Source: JBFWRI01 sp050248995 (GTDB lineage: Bacteria > Pseudomonadota > Alphaproteobacteria > JAIXQD01). Taken from it: a DNA stretch of 36,427 nucleotides. Positions 25,976 through 32,916 of this stretch are shown here, piece after piece. Positions within the stretch are counted from its first letter, which is position 1. Every line of letters starts with the position of its first letter. The notes below the pieces were generated by a model. It had not been told where the DNA came from. It searched no databases and saw only the letters and a list, made by a program, of their open reading frames with translations. Location of the stretch: assembly GCA_050248995.1 (NCBI GenBank), contig JBFWRI010000019.1, positions 1-36,427 of the forward strand. Direction: 5' to 3'. The position numbers were made by a program, and so were the translations under genes.

Positions 25976-26838
25976 TATTCGTCCTTGGCGCCGAACATGC
26001 CGGCCGTGTTCCGTTTGTAGTGTTCGGCATAGCGGCCAGTCAGGCGGTCGGTCTGGCAGATGATAGCCACGTCCGTCGTGTTAAACTGCCAGTCGATGTA
26101 AGCGCCATCGCCCACAAAGCAGCCGACGTTAATGTAGCCCTTGATCAGCGGGGGAAGTTCGGCGATAGCGGCGCGCACATCAACCTGGTCTTCAGGTAAC
26201 AGGCGCATATCGTTGTAATGCTCGGGCAGGCAGGTCATACGCACGGCCGGCGGCGCCAGGTGGTGGTAGTACAAATACGACAGCGCGTTCTTGTGCGCAT
26301 CAAGATCGGTGCCGTTGAAGCTGGCGCAGCCAAAAATGGTCTTGATGCGGTGCTGCGCGGCATACACGGCGATGGCGCGCCACATCAACGTCATGGTGTA
26401 GCGTGTGCGATAGTCGGCATGCACGCAGCTGCGGCCAACTTCAAGGATATTATCAGGCTGTGATGTAATCTTGCTGATATCGTACTCGCCTGCCGAATAC
26501 CAGCTGCCGTTGGCGGCGGCATGCTGTTTGCGGATGAAGCGATAGGTGCCGACGACAGCATCGTGGATGTTCGTCTTGGTATTATCGACGACCAGAAGGT
26601 GGTCGCAATACTGGTCCATGTTGTCGTAATCACGCTTACGCGCCAGCATGTCGGTGGTGGGTACGGCGCCCAGTTCTTCGTAGAAAACTTTATAACGTAG
26701 CGACTGCGCAGCATCAATTTCAGCGGCGGTCGAAGCCAGTTTCACTTCCAATGTACCCAGTTGCAGGTTGGGCGTAACATCCTGCTCGCGTCCATGTTCG
26801 TCGGTATGGATGAGCTGCAATTTCGGTGCTGTGAACAT
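25975..26838 (-). CDS. olsB: L-ornithine N(alpha)-acyltransferase-like; probable OlsB
   Basis: The 287-residue protein belongs to the OlsB/hemolysin-like acyltransferase family (GNAT-related fold). Typical segments are AAQSLRYKVFYEELG (43-57), DYDNMDQYCDHLLV (70-83), VVGTYRFI, and LEVGRSCVHADYR (132-144), plus the later FGCASFNGTD. OlsB forms the amide bond between a 3-hydroxyacyl chain and ornithine, giving lyso-ornithine lipid, which OlsA then O-acylates. The gene runs directly into the acyltransferase gene with a TAATG overlap, which supports the pair. The 178 bp between it and ispA hold a TATAAA-like -10 but no convincing -35. An alternative is an uncharacterised acyl-homoserine or amino-acid acyltransferase of the same family. 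Confidence 0.88.
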   Translation of the reverse strand: MFTAPKLQLIHTDEHGREQDVTPNLQLGTLEVKLASTAAEIDAAQSLRYKVFYEELGAVPTTDMLARKRDYDNMDQYCDHLLVVDNTKTNIHDAVVGTYRFIRKQHAAANGSWYSAGEYDISKITSQPDNILEVGRSCVHADYRTRYTMTLMWRAIAVYAAQHRIKTIFGCASFNGTDLDAHKNALSYLYYHHLAPPAVRMTCLPEHYNDMRLLPEDQVDVRAAIAELPPLIKGYINVGCFVGDGAYIDWQFNTTDVAIICQTDRLTGRYAEHYKRNTAGMFGAKDE

Positions 26839-27016
26839 ACTTATACGGCGCTCCGTCTATCTGCCGCCAAATTAACGGCTTGGGCATGATTTGTCTGCCC
26901 CAGAAAATCAGTTTCGCAGATAAGCCTTTATAATCGCTTAGTTTATTGTAATTGCAGCTATTTCCAGAGCGTACAGAGCTGGACAATTCGATGTGATTTT
27001 ATTCGCAGGTAAGGCT

Positions 27017-27910
27017 CTAGCTGTCGCGCTGAACAATAAAGCGTGCGACGTCGGCCAGGTCGCCGTTGCGACCGTCGAACACGCGCAGGTACCCGATCGC
27101 TTTTTCCACCAGCAGTTGCGCCTGCTGCTGTGCGCGCTCCAAACCCATGATGGTGACGAAGTTGGCTTTCTTGCCGTCCTTCAGCACGGGTTTGCCCATC
27201 ACCTGCGGGTTGCCGCTGAAATCCAGCACGTCGTCGATGATCTGGAAGGCAAGGCCGATATCATAGCCGTAAGATGCAAGGGCGTGGCGCTGTGGCGCGC
27301 TGCCTTTGCCAAGAATGGCGCCCATCTGCGCGGCAGCAGAAATCAGCTCGCCGGTCTTCAGACGCTGCAGGCGGGTAATGGTGCCGATATCGAATTCGGT
27401 CTGCTCTGATTGCATATCCAGCATCTGGCCGGCGCACATGCCGGACATGCCGGCGGCTTTGCCCAGGCATTCAACCAGGCCGATGCGCACGCGCGGATCT
27501 TCATGGGTGTCGCTGTCGGCCAGAATTTCAAAAGCGCGGGCCTGCAGGGCGTCGCCTGCCAGCAGCGCAGTAGCGGCGTCAAACTGCTTGTGGGTTGACG
27601 GCTTGCCGCGCCGCGTATCGCTGTTATCCATTTCCGGCATATCGTCATGCACCAGCGAATAGGCGTGGAACATCTCAAGTGCTGCGGCCACGCGGTATGA
27701 ACATTCTTCCGATACGTTGAACATGCGTGCCGAACTGACACACAGGAAAGCGCGCAGCCGCTTGCCACCGCCAAGACAGGCATAGCGCATGGCTTCAAAC
27801 AGCTTCCTTTCTGCGTAGTCGTTGTTGGGCAACAAGCGATCAAGATACTTTTCCACCGTATTGGCAACGGCGGTCATTTTCTCCTGCATCTTCGGATCGA
27901 CGGATGGCAT
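27017..27910 (-). CDS. ispA: Polyprenyl synthetase, probable farnesyl diphosphate synthase
   Basis: IspA condenses isopentenyl diphosphate with dimethylallyl and geranyl diphosphates to farnesyl diphosphate. The 297-residue protein carries LGGGKRLRAFL, the first Asp-rich motif DDMPEMD (89-95), DTRRGKPSTHK, the KTGELISAA motif and the second Asp-rich motif DDVLD (226-230). The bulky residues ahead of the first motif (FHAYSLVHDD) favour a short C15 product, which is inference. It lies 12 bp after xseB, the conserved xseB-ispA arrangement. The dxs gene often found next is not in this window. Confidence 0.95.
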   Translation of the reverse strand: MPSVDPKMQEKMTAVANTVEKYLDRLLPNNDYAERKLFEAMRYACLGGGKRLRAFLCVSSARMFNVSEECSYRVAAALEMFHAYSLVHDDMPEMDNSDTRRGKPSTHKQFDAATALLAGDALQARAFEILADSDTHEDPRVRIGLVECLGKAAGMSGMCAGQMLDMQSEQTEFDIGTITRLQRLKTGELISAAAQMGAILGKGSAPQRHALASYGYDIGLAFQIIDDVLDFSGNPQVMGKPVLKDGKKANFVTIMGLERAQQQAQLLVEKAIGYLRVFDGRNGDLADVARFIVQRDS

Positions 27911-27922
27911 AGTTGGGTTTCC

Positions 27923-28153
27923 TTATAATTCAGCGGGTTTTGTGCTGACGCTGCCGTCGGCATTCAGGGCAATCTTATCGATCTTCATTTGCGCTTCACG
28001 CAGCTTGGTTTCGCAGTGGGCTTTTAGCGCCGCGCCGCGCTCGTAGGCCGTCACGGCGTCTTCCAGCTTGATCTTGCCGTCTTCCAGTTGCTTGACGATC
28101 TTTTCCAGTTCGCCCAGCGCATCTTCGAACGAGAGTTTCTTGATATCGGACAT
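27923..28153 (-). CDS. xseB: Exodeoxyribonuclease VII small subunit
   Basis: XseB pairs with XseA to degrade single-stranded DNA to oligonucleotides. The 76-residue protein shows the family pattern: LSFEDALGELEKIVKQLEDG, then KLEDAVTAYERGAAL, then a helical C-terminus (HCETKLREAQMKID). The length is typical. xseA is not in the window. It is the first gene of the xseB-ispA pair and reads away from the iscR/suf operon, so the 122-bp gap must carry divergent promoters. I see no strong Shine-Dalgarno. Confidence 0.95.
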   Translation of the reverse strand: MSDIKKLSFEDALGELEKIVKQLEDGKIKLEDAVTAYERGAALKAHCETKLREAQMKIDKIALNADGSVSTKPAEL

Positions 28154-28164
28154 GACGCGGGATT

Positions 28165-28206
28165 AAGCCTTAAAAGTGCTGCGGGCGCTACCCCCTTAGG
28201 CTTTTT
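28165..28206 (+). terminator. Orphan plus-strand hairpin with U-run upstream of the iscR/suf promoter
   Basis: AAGCCT pairs with AGGCTT at the base and AGTGC with GCGCT higher up (one G-U pair), and five T residues follow on the plus strand. No plus-strand gene ends before it, so it would stop only antisense or read-through transcription from behind xseB. It may be a relic or a barrier in front of the suf promoter. Confidence 0.35.
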
Positions 28207-28214
28207 CGTGCCTC

Positions 28215-28244
28215 TTGCATTGCCAGCCCTTAAAATGGTACTAA
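28215..28244 (+). promoter_or_regulatory. Putative iscR/suf promoter
   Basis: TTGCAT (-35) and TACTAA (-10) are separated by 18 bp. Transcription would begin near 28251, giving a short leader to the GTG start with its GAGG ribosome-binding site at 28267-28270. The -10 lies inside the palindrome described next, as expected for a repressible promoter. Confidence 0.45.
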
Positions 28245-28257
28245 ACAGCTACCATTT
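28233..28257. promoter_or_regulatory. Palindrome overlapping the suf promoter; candidate operator for the Rrf2/IscR-like regulator
   Basis: The arms AAATGGTA and TACCATTT are perfect 8-bp inverted repeats around a 9-bp centre, 25 bp in total, the same span as E. coli IscR sites. The ACTA half-site core is partly shared with IscR type 1 sites but the outer bases are not. It covers the putative -10 box, so binding would block the promoter. Recognition by the downstream regulator is inferred. Confidence 0.6.
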
Positions 28258-28275
28258 CCATGCATTGAGGAATTT

Positions 28276-28698
28276 GTGATTAAAGTCAGTAAGTTAGCTG
28301 ATTACGCCGTTGTTGTTCTGGCCGCTTTGGCAGCCCGGGATGGCAAAGCTGTACCCGCGGCCGAGCTGAGCCAGATAACGGGCCTGCCGCAACCGACGGT
28401 CGCCAAGGTTCTGAAGCAGCTGGCCAAGGCTGGTATTATTGACAGCGCGCGCGGCGTGCAAGGTGGCTACACGCTGGTTGCAGATAGTAAAGAACTGTCC
28501 GTTGAAACGATTATCACGGCGATTGACGGACCGGTGCGCGTAACCGAATGCGCCGACAATCACGTAAGCTGCATGGCATCCGACATGTGCCAGCTGCATG
28601 GCCGCTGGGCGCCGGTAAATCGTGCGTTGAAGTCTGCGCTGGCCAGTGTATCGCTGGCCGACCTGATGCGCCGCGCAAGCGTGGATAGGGCGGCATAA
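28276..28698 (+). CDS. iscR: Rrf2-family Fe-S regulator, IscR-like
   Basis: This 140-residue regulator probably senses Fe-S cluster status and controls the suf operon. The N-terminal winged helix is typical of Rrf2 proteins (KLADYAVVVLAALA, LPQPTVAKVLKQL, SARGVQGGY). The cluster ligands are visible as Cys92, Cys99, Cys105 and His108, close to the C92/C98/C104/H107 set of E. coli IscR. The start is GTG with GAGG five bases upstream. It leads the suf operon with a 1-bp gap to sufB, like the Rrf2 regulators heading suf operons in many proteobacteria. Similarity to the Xanthomonas-type SUF regulator is also good; IscR is used in the broad sense. Confidence 0.93.
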   Translation: MIKVSKLADYAVVVLAALAARDGKAVPAAELSQITGLPQPTVAKVLKQLAKAGIIDSARGVQGGYTLVADSKELSVETIITAIDGPVRVTECADNHVSCMASDMCQLHGRWAPVNRALKSALASVSLADLMRRASVDRAA

Positions 28699-28699
28699 G

Positions 28700-30151
28700 A
28701 TGGCAGAGACAAACACCCTTCCGGTTGACGAGCCCTACAAGTGGGGTTTCAGTACCGACATTGCCACGGAAACAGCGCCGAAGGGCCTGAACGAAGATAT
28801 CGTGCGCTTCATCAGCGCCAAGAAGAACGAACCCGCATGGTTGCTGGAATGGCGCCTGAATGCCTTTATGAAATGGCAGCGCATGGCCGAGCCGGACTGG
28901 GCGCGCGTCAATCATCCGCCGATTGACTATCAGGACTTATATTATTACGCCGCGCCGAAGAATGCCGCGAAGCCGAAATCGCTGGATGAAGTGGATCCGG
29001 AACTGCTGCGCACATACGAAAAGCTGGGCATTCCGCTGCACGAGCAGGAAATCCTGGCGGGTGTGGATAAGCCGCGCGTTGCTGTGGATGCCGTGTTCGA
29101 CAGCGTGTCGGTGGCCACCACGTTCCGCAAGACGCTGGAAGACGCTGGCGTTATCTTCTGCTCGATTTCAGAAGCCGTGCAGAAGTATCCGGAGCTTGTG
29201 CAGCGTTATCTGGGCACGGTTGTGCCGCCCGAAGACAATTACTTCGCCTGCCTGAACAGTGCCGTGTTCACCGATGGCAGCTTTGTATATGTGCCGAAGG
29301 GTGTGCGCTGCCCGATGGAGCTTTCAACCTATTTCCGCATCAACACACCAAACACTGGCCAGTTCGAACGCACGCTTATCGTGGTCGAAGAAAACGCACA
29401 CGTCAGCTATCTCGAAGGCTGCACGGCACCCAAGCGCGACGAGAACCAGCTGCATGCTGCTGTGGTGGAACTGGTGGCTCTGGCTGATGCGCAGATCAAG
29501 TATTCAACGGTGCAGAACTGGTACCCCGGCGACGAAAACGGCAGGGGCGGTATCTATAATTTTGTCACCAAGCGCGGGGCCTGCCGTGGCGCACGCAGCA
29601 AAATCAGCTGGACGCAGGTTGAAACCGGCAGCGCAATTACGTGGAAGTATCCGTCGTGTATTCTGCAGGGCGATGAAAGCGTAGGCGAGTTTTATTCGGT
29701 GGCTGTCACGTCAAATCACCAGCAGGCTGATACCGGCACCAAGATGATCCATATCGGTAAGAACACGAAGTCGACAATCGTTAGCAAGGGTATCAGTGCC
29801 AAGCATGGGCAGAACACCTATCGCGGGCTTGTGCGTATTTTGCCGAAGGCCGACGGCGCGCGCAACTTCACGCGTTGCGATTCCATGCTGATCGGCAACG
29901 ACTGCGGCGCGCATACCGTGCCGTATATTGAAAACCGTAACCCGACATCGCAGCTGGAACATGAAGCGACAACGGCGAAAATTTCGGAAGACCAGGTGTT
30001 TTACCTGCGCCAGCGCGGCCTGAGCGAAGAAGAAGCAGTGGCGCTGATCGTCAACGGCTTCTGCAAGGAAGTGCTGGCCGAGCTGCCGATGGAATTCGCC
30101 GTCGAAGCACAAAAACTGCTGGCGATCTCGCTGGAAGGAAGCGTGGGATGA
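28700..30151 (+). CDS. sufB: Fe-S cluster assembly scaffold protein SufB
   Basis: SufB is the core of the SufBC2D scaffold that builds Fe-S clusters. The 483-residue protein aligns along its length: NEPAWLLEWRLNAF, PPEDNYFACLNSAVFTDGSF in parts, VPKGVRCPMELSTYFRIN in parts, and the beta-helix core ending with GLSEEEAVALIVNGF. The cysteine that corresponds to the functionally important Cys405 of E. coli SufB is Cys393 in ARNFTRCDSMLIG. The stop overlaps the next GNAT start by four bases (ATGA), so translation is coupled. In most alphaproteobacteria sufC or sufS follows; here two GNAT genes intervene. Confidence 0.98.
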   Translation: MAETNTLPVDEPYKWGFSTDIATETAPKGLNEDIVRFISAKKNEPAWLLEWRLNAFMKWQRMAEPDWARVNHPPIDYQDLYYYAAPKNAAKPKSLDEVDPELLRTYEKLGIPLHEQEILAGVDKPRVAVDAVFDSVSVATTFRKTLEDAGVIFCSISEAVQKYPELVQRYLGTVVPPEDNYFACLNSAVFTDGSFVYVPKGVRCPMELSTYFRINTPNTGQFERTLIVVEENAHVSYLEGCTAPKRDENQLHAAVVELVALADAQIKYSTVQNWYPGDENGRGGIYNFVTKRGACRGARSKISWTQVETGSAITWKYPSCILQGDESVGEFYSVAVTSNHQQADTGTKMIHIGKNTKSTIVSKGISAKHGQNTYRGLVRILPKADGARNFTRCDSMLIGNDCGAHTVPYIENRNPTSQLEHEATTAKISEDQVFYLRQRGLSEEEAVALIVNGFCKEVLAELPMEFAVEAQKLLAISLEGSVG

Positions 30152-30636
30152 TACATCTGCGCGCTATCCGTCACAAAAGCCTGAAAGACATGCGCTTAGC
30201 GCAGAAGTTCGCGCGCAATAACGACTTGCTGAATTACGGCTATGTGCGTGACGAATTCGCCGAGAAGTATATTGAGTACTTCAGGGTTGTGAATGGTAAT
30301 GCGGTAAATGACGGAAAGCTTGTGATGAAGTTCATCACGCTCAGAGGCCAGGTCATTGGCCATATCTGGGTGAAGTACAAGCCTGCAACAGCGCGCGTCG
30401 AAAATCTTTACATTGCGGGCCGGTATCGTGGCCGGGGCTATGGCAAGGTGGCGTTGCAATGGGCAGAGCAGGCTGCCCGCGAGCGTGGTTACACCAAGAT
30501 CTTGGTTGGCTCCAGCGTTGCCAACAGAAGAAGTCGTCGTTTCTATGCGCGGGAAGGTTGGCGCAGATTGAGAAAATCCCATAGCGGGAAGTCTTTTCAG
30601 TGGGCCAAGGCATTAACTATAGGCGCGAGGGTATAG
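30148..30636 (+). CDS. GNAT acetyltransferase inside the suf operon (first)
   Basis: The 162-residue protein has a GNAT core: VIGHIWVKYKP (about 69-79), ARVENLYIAGRYRGRGYGKVAL with the acetyl-CoA loop RGRGYG at 94-99, and the motif B region LVGSSVANRRSRRFYAREGW. The N-terminus is basic. It resembles RimI-like GNATs in layout, but the substrate is unknown. The ATG overlaps the sufB stop as ATGA, which ties its translation to sufB. GNATs are not known components of the SUF machinery, so its placement is the point of interest. Confidence 0.9.
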   Translation: MIHLRAIRHKSLKDMRLAQKFARNNDLLNYGYVRDEFAEKYIEYFRVVNGNAVNDGKLVMKFITLRGQVIGHIWVKYKPATARVENLYIAGRYRGRGYGKVALQWAEQAARERGYTKILVGSSVANRRSRRFYAREGWRRLRKSHSGKSFQWAKALTIGARV

Positions 30637-30662
30637 CGTGATAACCGAAGGATTTTTATTGT

Positions 30663-30667
30663 GGGAG
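30663..30667 (+). promoter_or_regulatory. Ribosome-binding site that sets a TTG start
   Basis: GGGAG lies seven bases before TTG at 30675. No in-frame ATG or GTG with a ribosome-binding site is found nearby, so this site decides the start of the second GNAT. Confidence 0.65.
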
Positions 30668-30674
30668 AAAAGTC

Positions 30675-31220
30675 TTGGGTGATCTTCTCAGCTTCGAACC
30701 CGTCGACATCAACAACGCGGAGCATCGTGCGCAGGTGCGTCGTTATTATGTCTATATGTCTCTGGCCACGGCACATCTTGGCGGACCACTGAAGTTTCCA
30801 ATGCCGCTGGGGCAGCCAGCCGCTTATGATGAATTAATGTTGAAGCGTCATGCTGAAGCAGGCCACAGGATGCATATCGCTTTCATTAAAGAAGACGGCA
30901 AGCGTGTTGGGTTTGTGCAGGGTAAGACATTTACAAAAACGTTGCCTGAATATGGCGCGGTGGATCACCTGTTTGTCGAAGGAACATCACGCAATAAAGG
31001 TATTGCCACGGCAGCGATGGATTATATCGAGACATGGATAAGACGGGGCGGGGCAAAAGGCGCGGTCATGATGGTTGGCAAAACAAACTGGCCGGCCCGC
31101 CGCATGTATGCCGCGCGTGGCTGGGGGCCCAGCACATTGGCGCCACAGCCATCGCGCACAAGTGATATGTGGCAAAAGGACTTTGTTGTTACGAGCGTTG
31201 AGGAGAATACACTTGCTTAA
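30675..31220 (+). CDS. GNAT acetyltransferase inside the suf operon (second)
   Basis: The 181-residue protein has a GNAT fold with a divergent N-terminus. The segment AFIKEDGKRVGFVQGKTF leads to AVDHLFVEGTSRNKGIATAAMDY, with the acetyl-CoA loop RNKGIA at 106-111, then AVMMVGKTNWPARRMYAARGW, the motif B region. The start is TTG at 30675, supported by GGGAG at ideal spacing. It ends 8 bp inside sufC. It is 38 bp behind the first GNAT, and low sequence similarity between them outside the shared loop argues against a recent tandem duplication. The substrate is unknown. Confidence 0.85.
   Translation: MGDLLSFEPVDINNAEHRAQVRRYYVYMSLATAHLGGPLKFPMPLGQPAAYDELMLKRHAEAGHRMHIAFIKEDGKRVGFVQGKTFTKTLPEYGAVDHLFVEGTSRNKGIATAAMDYIETWIRRGGAKGAVMMVGKTNWPARRMYAARGWGPSTLAPQPSRTSDMWQKDFVVTSVEENTLA
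31201..31205 (+). promoter_or_regulatory. Ribosome-binding site that sets the TTG start of sufC
   Basis: AGGAG lies seven bases before TTG at 31213, which begins LLNIKNLTVDVGG, exactly where SufC homologues start. It sits inside the last codons of the second GNAT gene. Confidence 0.8.
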
Positions 31221-31965
31221 TATCAAGAACCTGACGGTTGACGTCGGTGGAAAAACAATTCTGAACAACTTCACGCTGGCGGTGCCGGCGGGCGAAGTGC
31301 ATGCCATCATGGGGCCGAATGGCGCCGGTAAAACCACGCTGTCGAACGTGATTGCGGGTCGCCCAGGTTACACGGCAACAAGTGGGCAGATTCTGTACAA
31401 TAATCTGGATATCCAGTCGTTGTCGCCGGAAGAACGGGCCGCTGCGGGCCTGTTCCTTGCATTTCAGTATCCGGTGGAAATTCCCGGCGTGTCGAACACC
31501 ACGTTCCTGCGCGCGGCCGTCAACGCGCAGCGCAAGGCACGGGGCGAGGCCGAACTGGACGCGCTCAGCTTCACCAAGCTGCTGCGCGTGAAGGTGGCCG
31601 AGCTTGGGCTTGGCGATGAATACATGAAGCGCGGCGTGAACGTCGGCTTCAGCGGCGGTGAAAAGAAGCGCAACGAGATGCTGCAGCTGGCGTTGCTGGA
31701 GCCAAAGCTGGCCGTGCTGGACGAAACCGACAGCGGCCTTGATATCGACGCGCTGAAAATCGTGGCTGAAGGCGTCAACCGTATGCGTTCGCCTGAGCGC
31801 GCGTTCCTGATGATCACGCATTACCAGCGCCTGTTGGATTATGTTGTGCCAGACCGCGTGCATGTGATGGTGCGCGGGCGCATTGTCGACAGCGGCGGCC
31901 CCGAACTGGCGCATGAGCTGGAGCGCAGCGGTTACCAGAAATATGAAAGTGGAATTGCAGCATGA
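31213..31965 (+). CDS. sufC: Fe-S assembly ATPase SufC
   Basis: SufC is the ABC-type ATPase that drives conformational change in the SufBC2D complex. The 250-residue protein has Walker A MGPNGAGKTT, the Q-loop FQYPVEIPGVSN, the signature FSGGEKKRNEM, Walker B LAVLDETDSGLDIDAL, and the switch histidine in MITHYQRLLDY. The start is TTG at 31213: it has AGGAG seven bases upstream and matches the family N-terminus (E. coli MLSIKDL). A longer in-frame reading from 31075 would add 46 residues with no similarity. It overlaps the second GNAT by 8 bp and sufD by 4 bp (ATGA). Confidence 0.98.
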   Translation: MLNIKNLTVDVGGKTILNNFTLAVPAGEVHAIMGPNGAGKTTLSNVIAGRPGYTATSGQILYNNLDIQSLSPEERAAAGLFLAFQYPVEIPGVSNTTFLRAAVNAQRKARGEAELDALSFTKLLRVKVAELGLGDEYMKRGVNVGFSGGEKKRNEMLQLALLEPKLAVLDETDSGLDIDALKIVAEGVNRMRSPERAFLMITHYQRLLDYVVPDRVHVMVRGRIVDSGGPELAHELERSGYQKYESGIAA

Positions 31966-32915
31966 TCGCTATTCCAGCCATTCTGGAAGACTTTATCCCT
32001 GACGCGCGGACGCTGAAGGAAGACTGGCGGTATACCAATATCGCTGACATCCTTCGCGATAACCCGCCCAAGCAGCTGTCGACGCATGTTGAATATCATA
32101 TCGACAAGGATACCACGATGCCGCTGCAGTTCGCGGGCGGCTATCCCAGTGCCACCTATCACGTAGCCGAAGGCGTGAAGCTGAACCTGATTGCGTCGTT
32201 TCAGGCGGCGGTATCGGGCCCGCTGCCATCGCTGTCGCTGGCGCGCGTGCGGCTGAACATCGCGAAGGGCGCGCAGGTCAACCATATCCGCTTTACGCAT
32301 TATGATGCCGGTCATTCAAACTTTGCGCAGGTCGAAGCCAATGTGGCGGAAGAGGCGCAGTATCAGGTCTATGCGCTGACAACCGGTGCACAGCGCCTGC
32401 GGCCTGAATTCAAGATCAACCTGCTGGGCGAACGCGCCAGCGCCAACATTGCCTATGCTTATGTGCTGTCGGGCAATGCGCACCACAACCTGCAGCTGAC
32501 AATCAACCATCTGGCGCCCAACACCCGTAGCAACCAGTATATCAAGGGTGTTGTGCGTGATACGGCGCGCGGCGCTTTCCAAGGTAAGATCCATGTGGCG
32601 CGCCATGCACAGAACACCGAGGCGTATCAGCTGCACCGGGCACTGCAGTTATCGGAACGCGCCGAAGTCAACGCCAAACCCGAGCTGGAGATTTACGCCG
32701 ATCAGGTGAAGTGCACGCACGGCAACACCGTCGGTGCGCTGGATGAGGGAGCCCTGTTCTTCATGCAGCAGCGCGGCATCCCGCTGAATGAGGCACGGCA
32801 GATGCTGACCCGGGCCTTTATTGCCGAAACGCTTGATTATGTGCCGACCCTGCGTGACGAAATTCGTGATGGTATCGCGGGGCAGCTGGACGACGTGCTG
32901 ACAAGGATGCTTTAG
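31962..32915 (+). CDS. sufD: Fe-S assembly scaffold component SufD, short form
   Basis: SufD completes the SufBC2D scaffold with SufB. The N-terminal DARTLKEDWRYTNIADIL and the beta-helix core are recognisable, and the VKCTHGNTVGALDE motif holds His253, equivalent to His360 of E. coli SufD. At 317 residues it is about 100 shorter than the E. coli protein (roughly 420), chiefly through a reduced N-terminal region; several alphaproteobacteria have reduced forms, so this is not evidence of damage. The C-terminal NEARQMLTRAFIAETLD is intact. The ATG overlaps the sufC stop. Confidence 0.95.
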   Translation: MIAIPAILEDFIPDARTLKEDWRYTNIADILRDNPPKQLSTHVEYHIDKDTTMPLQFAGGYPSATYHVAEGVKLNLIASFQAAVSGPLPSLSLARVRLNIAKGAQVNHIRFTHYDAGHSNFAQVEANVAEEAQYQVYALTTGAQRLRPEFKINLLGERASANIAYAYVLSGNAHHNLQLTINHLAPNTRSNQYIKGVVRDTARGAFQGKIHVARHAQNTEAYQLHRALQLSERAEVNAKPELEIYADQVKCTHGNTVGALDEGALFFMQQRGIPLNEARQMLTRAFIAETLDYVPTLRDEIRDGIAGQLDDVLTRML

Positions 32916-32916
32916 G

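Noticed and set aside
26720..26986. 88-codon minus-strand frame overlapping the start of olsB
   Set aside because: It overlaps olsB in another frame, has no recognisable domain, and the gap it covers looks like a promoter region.
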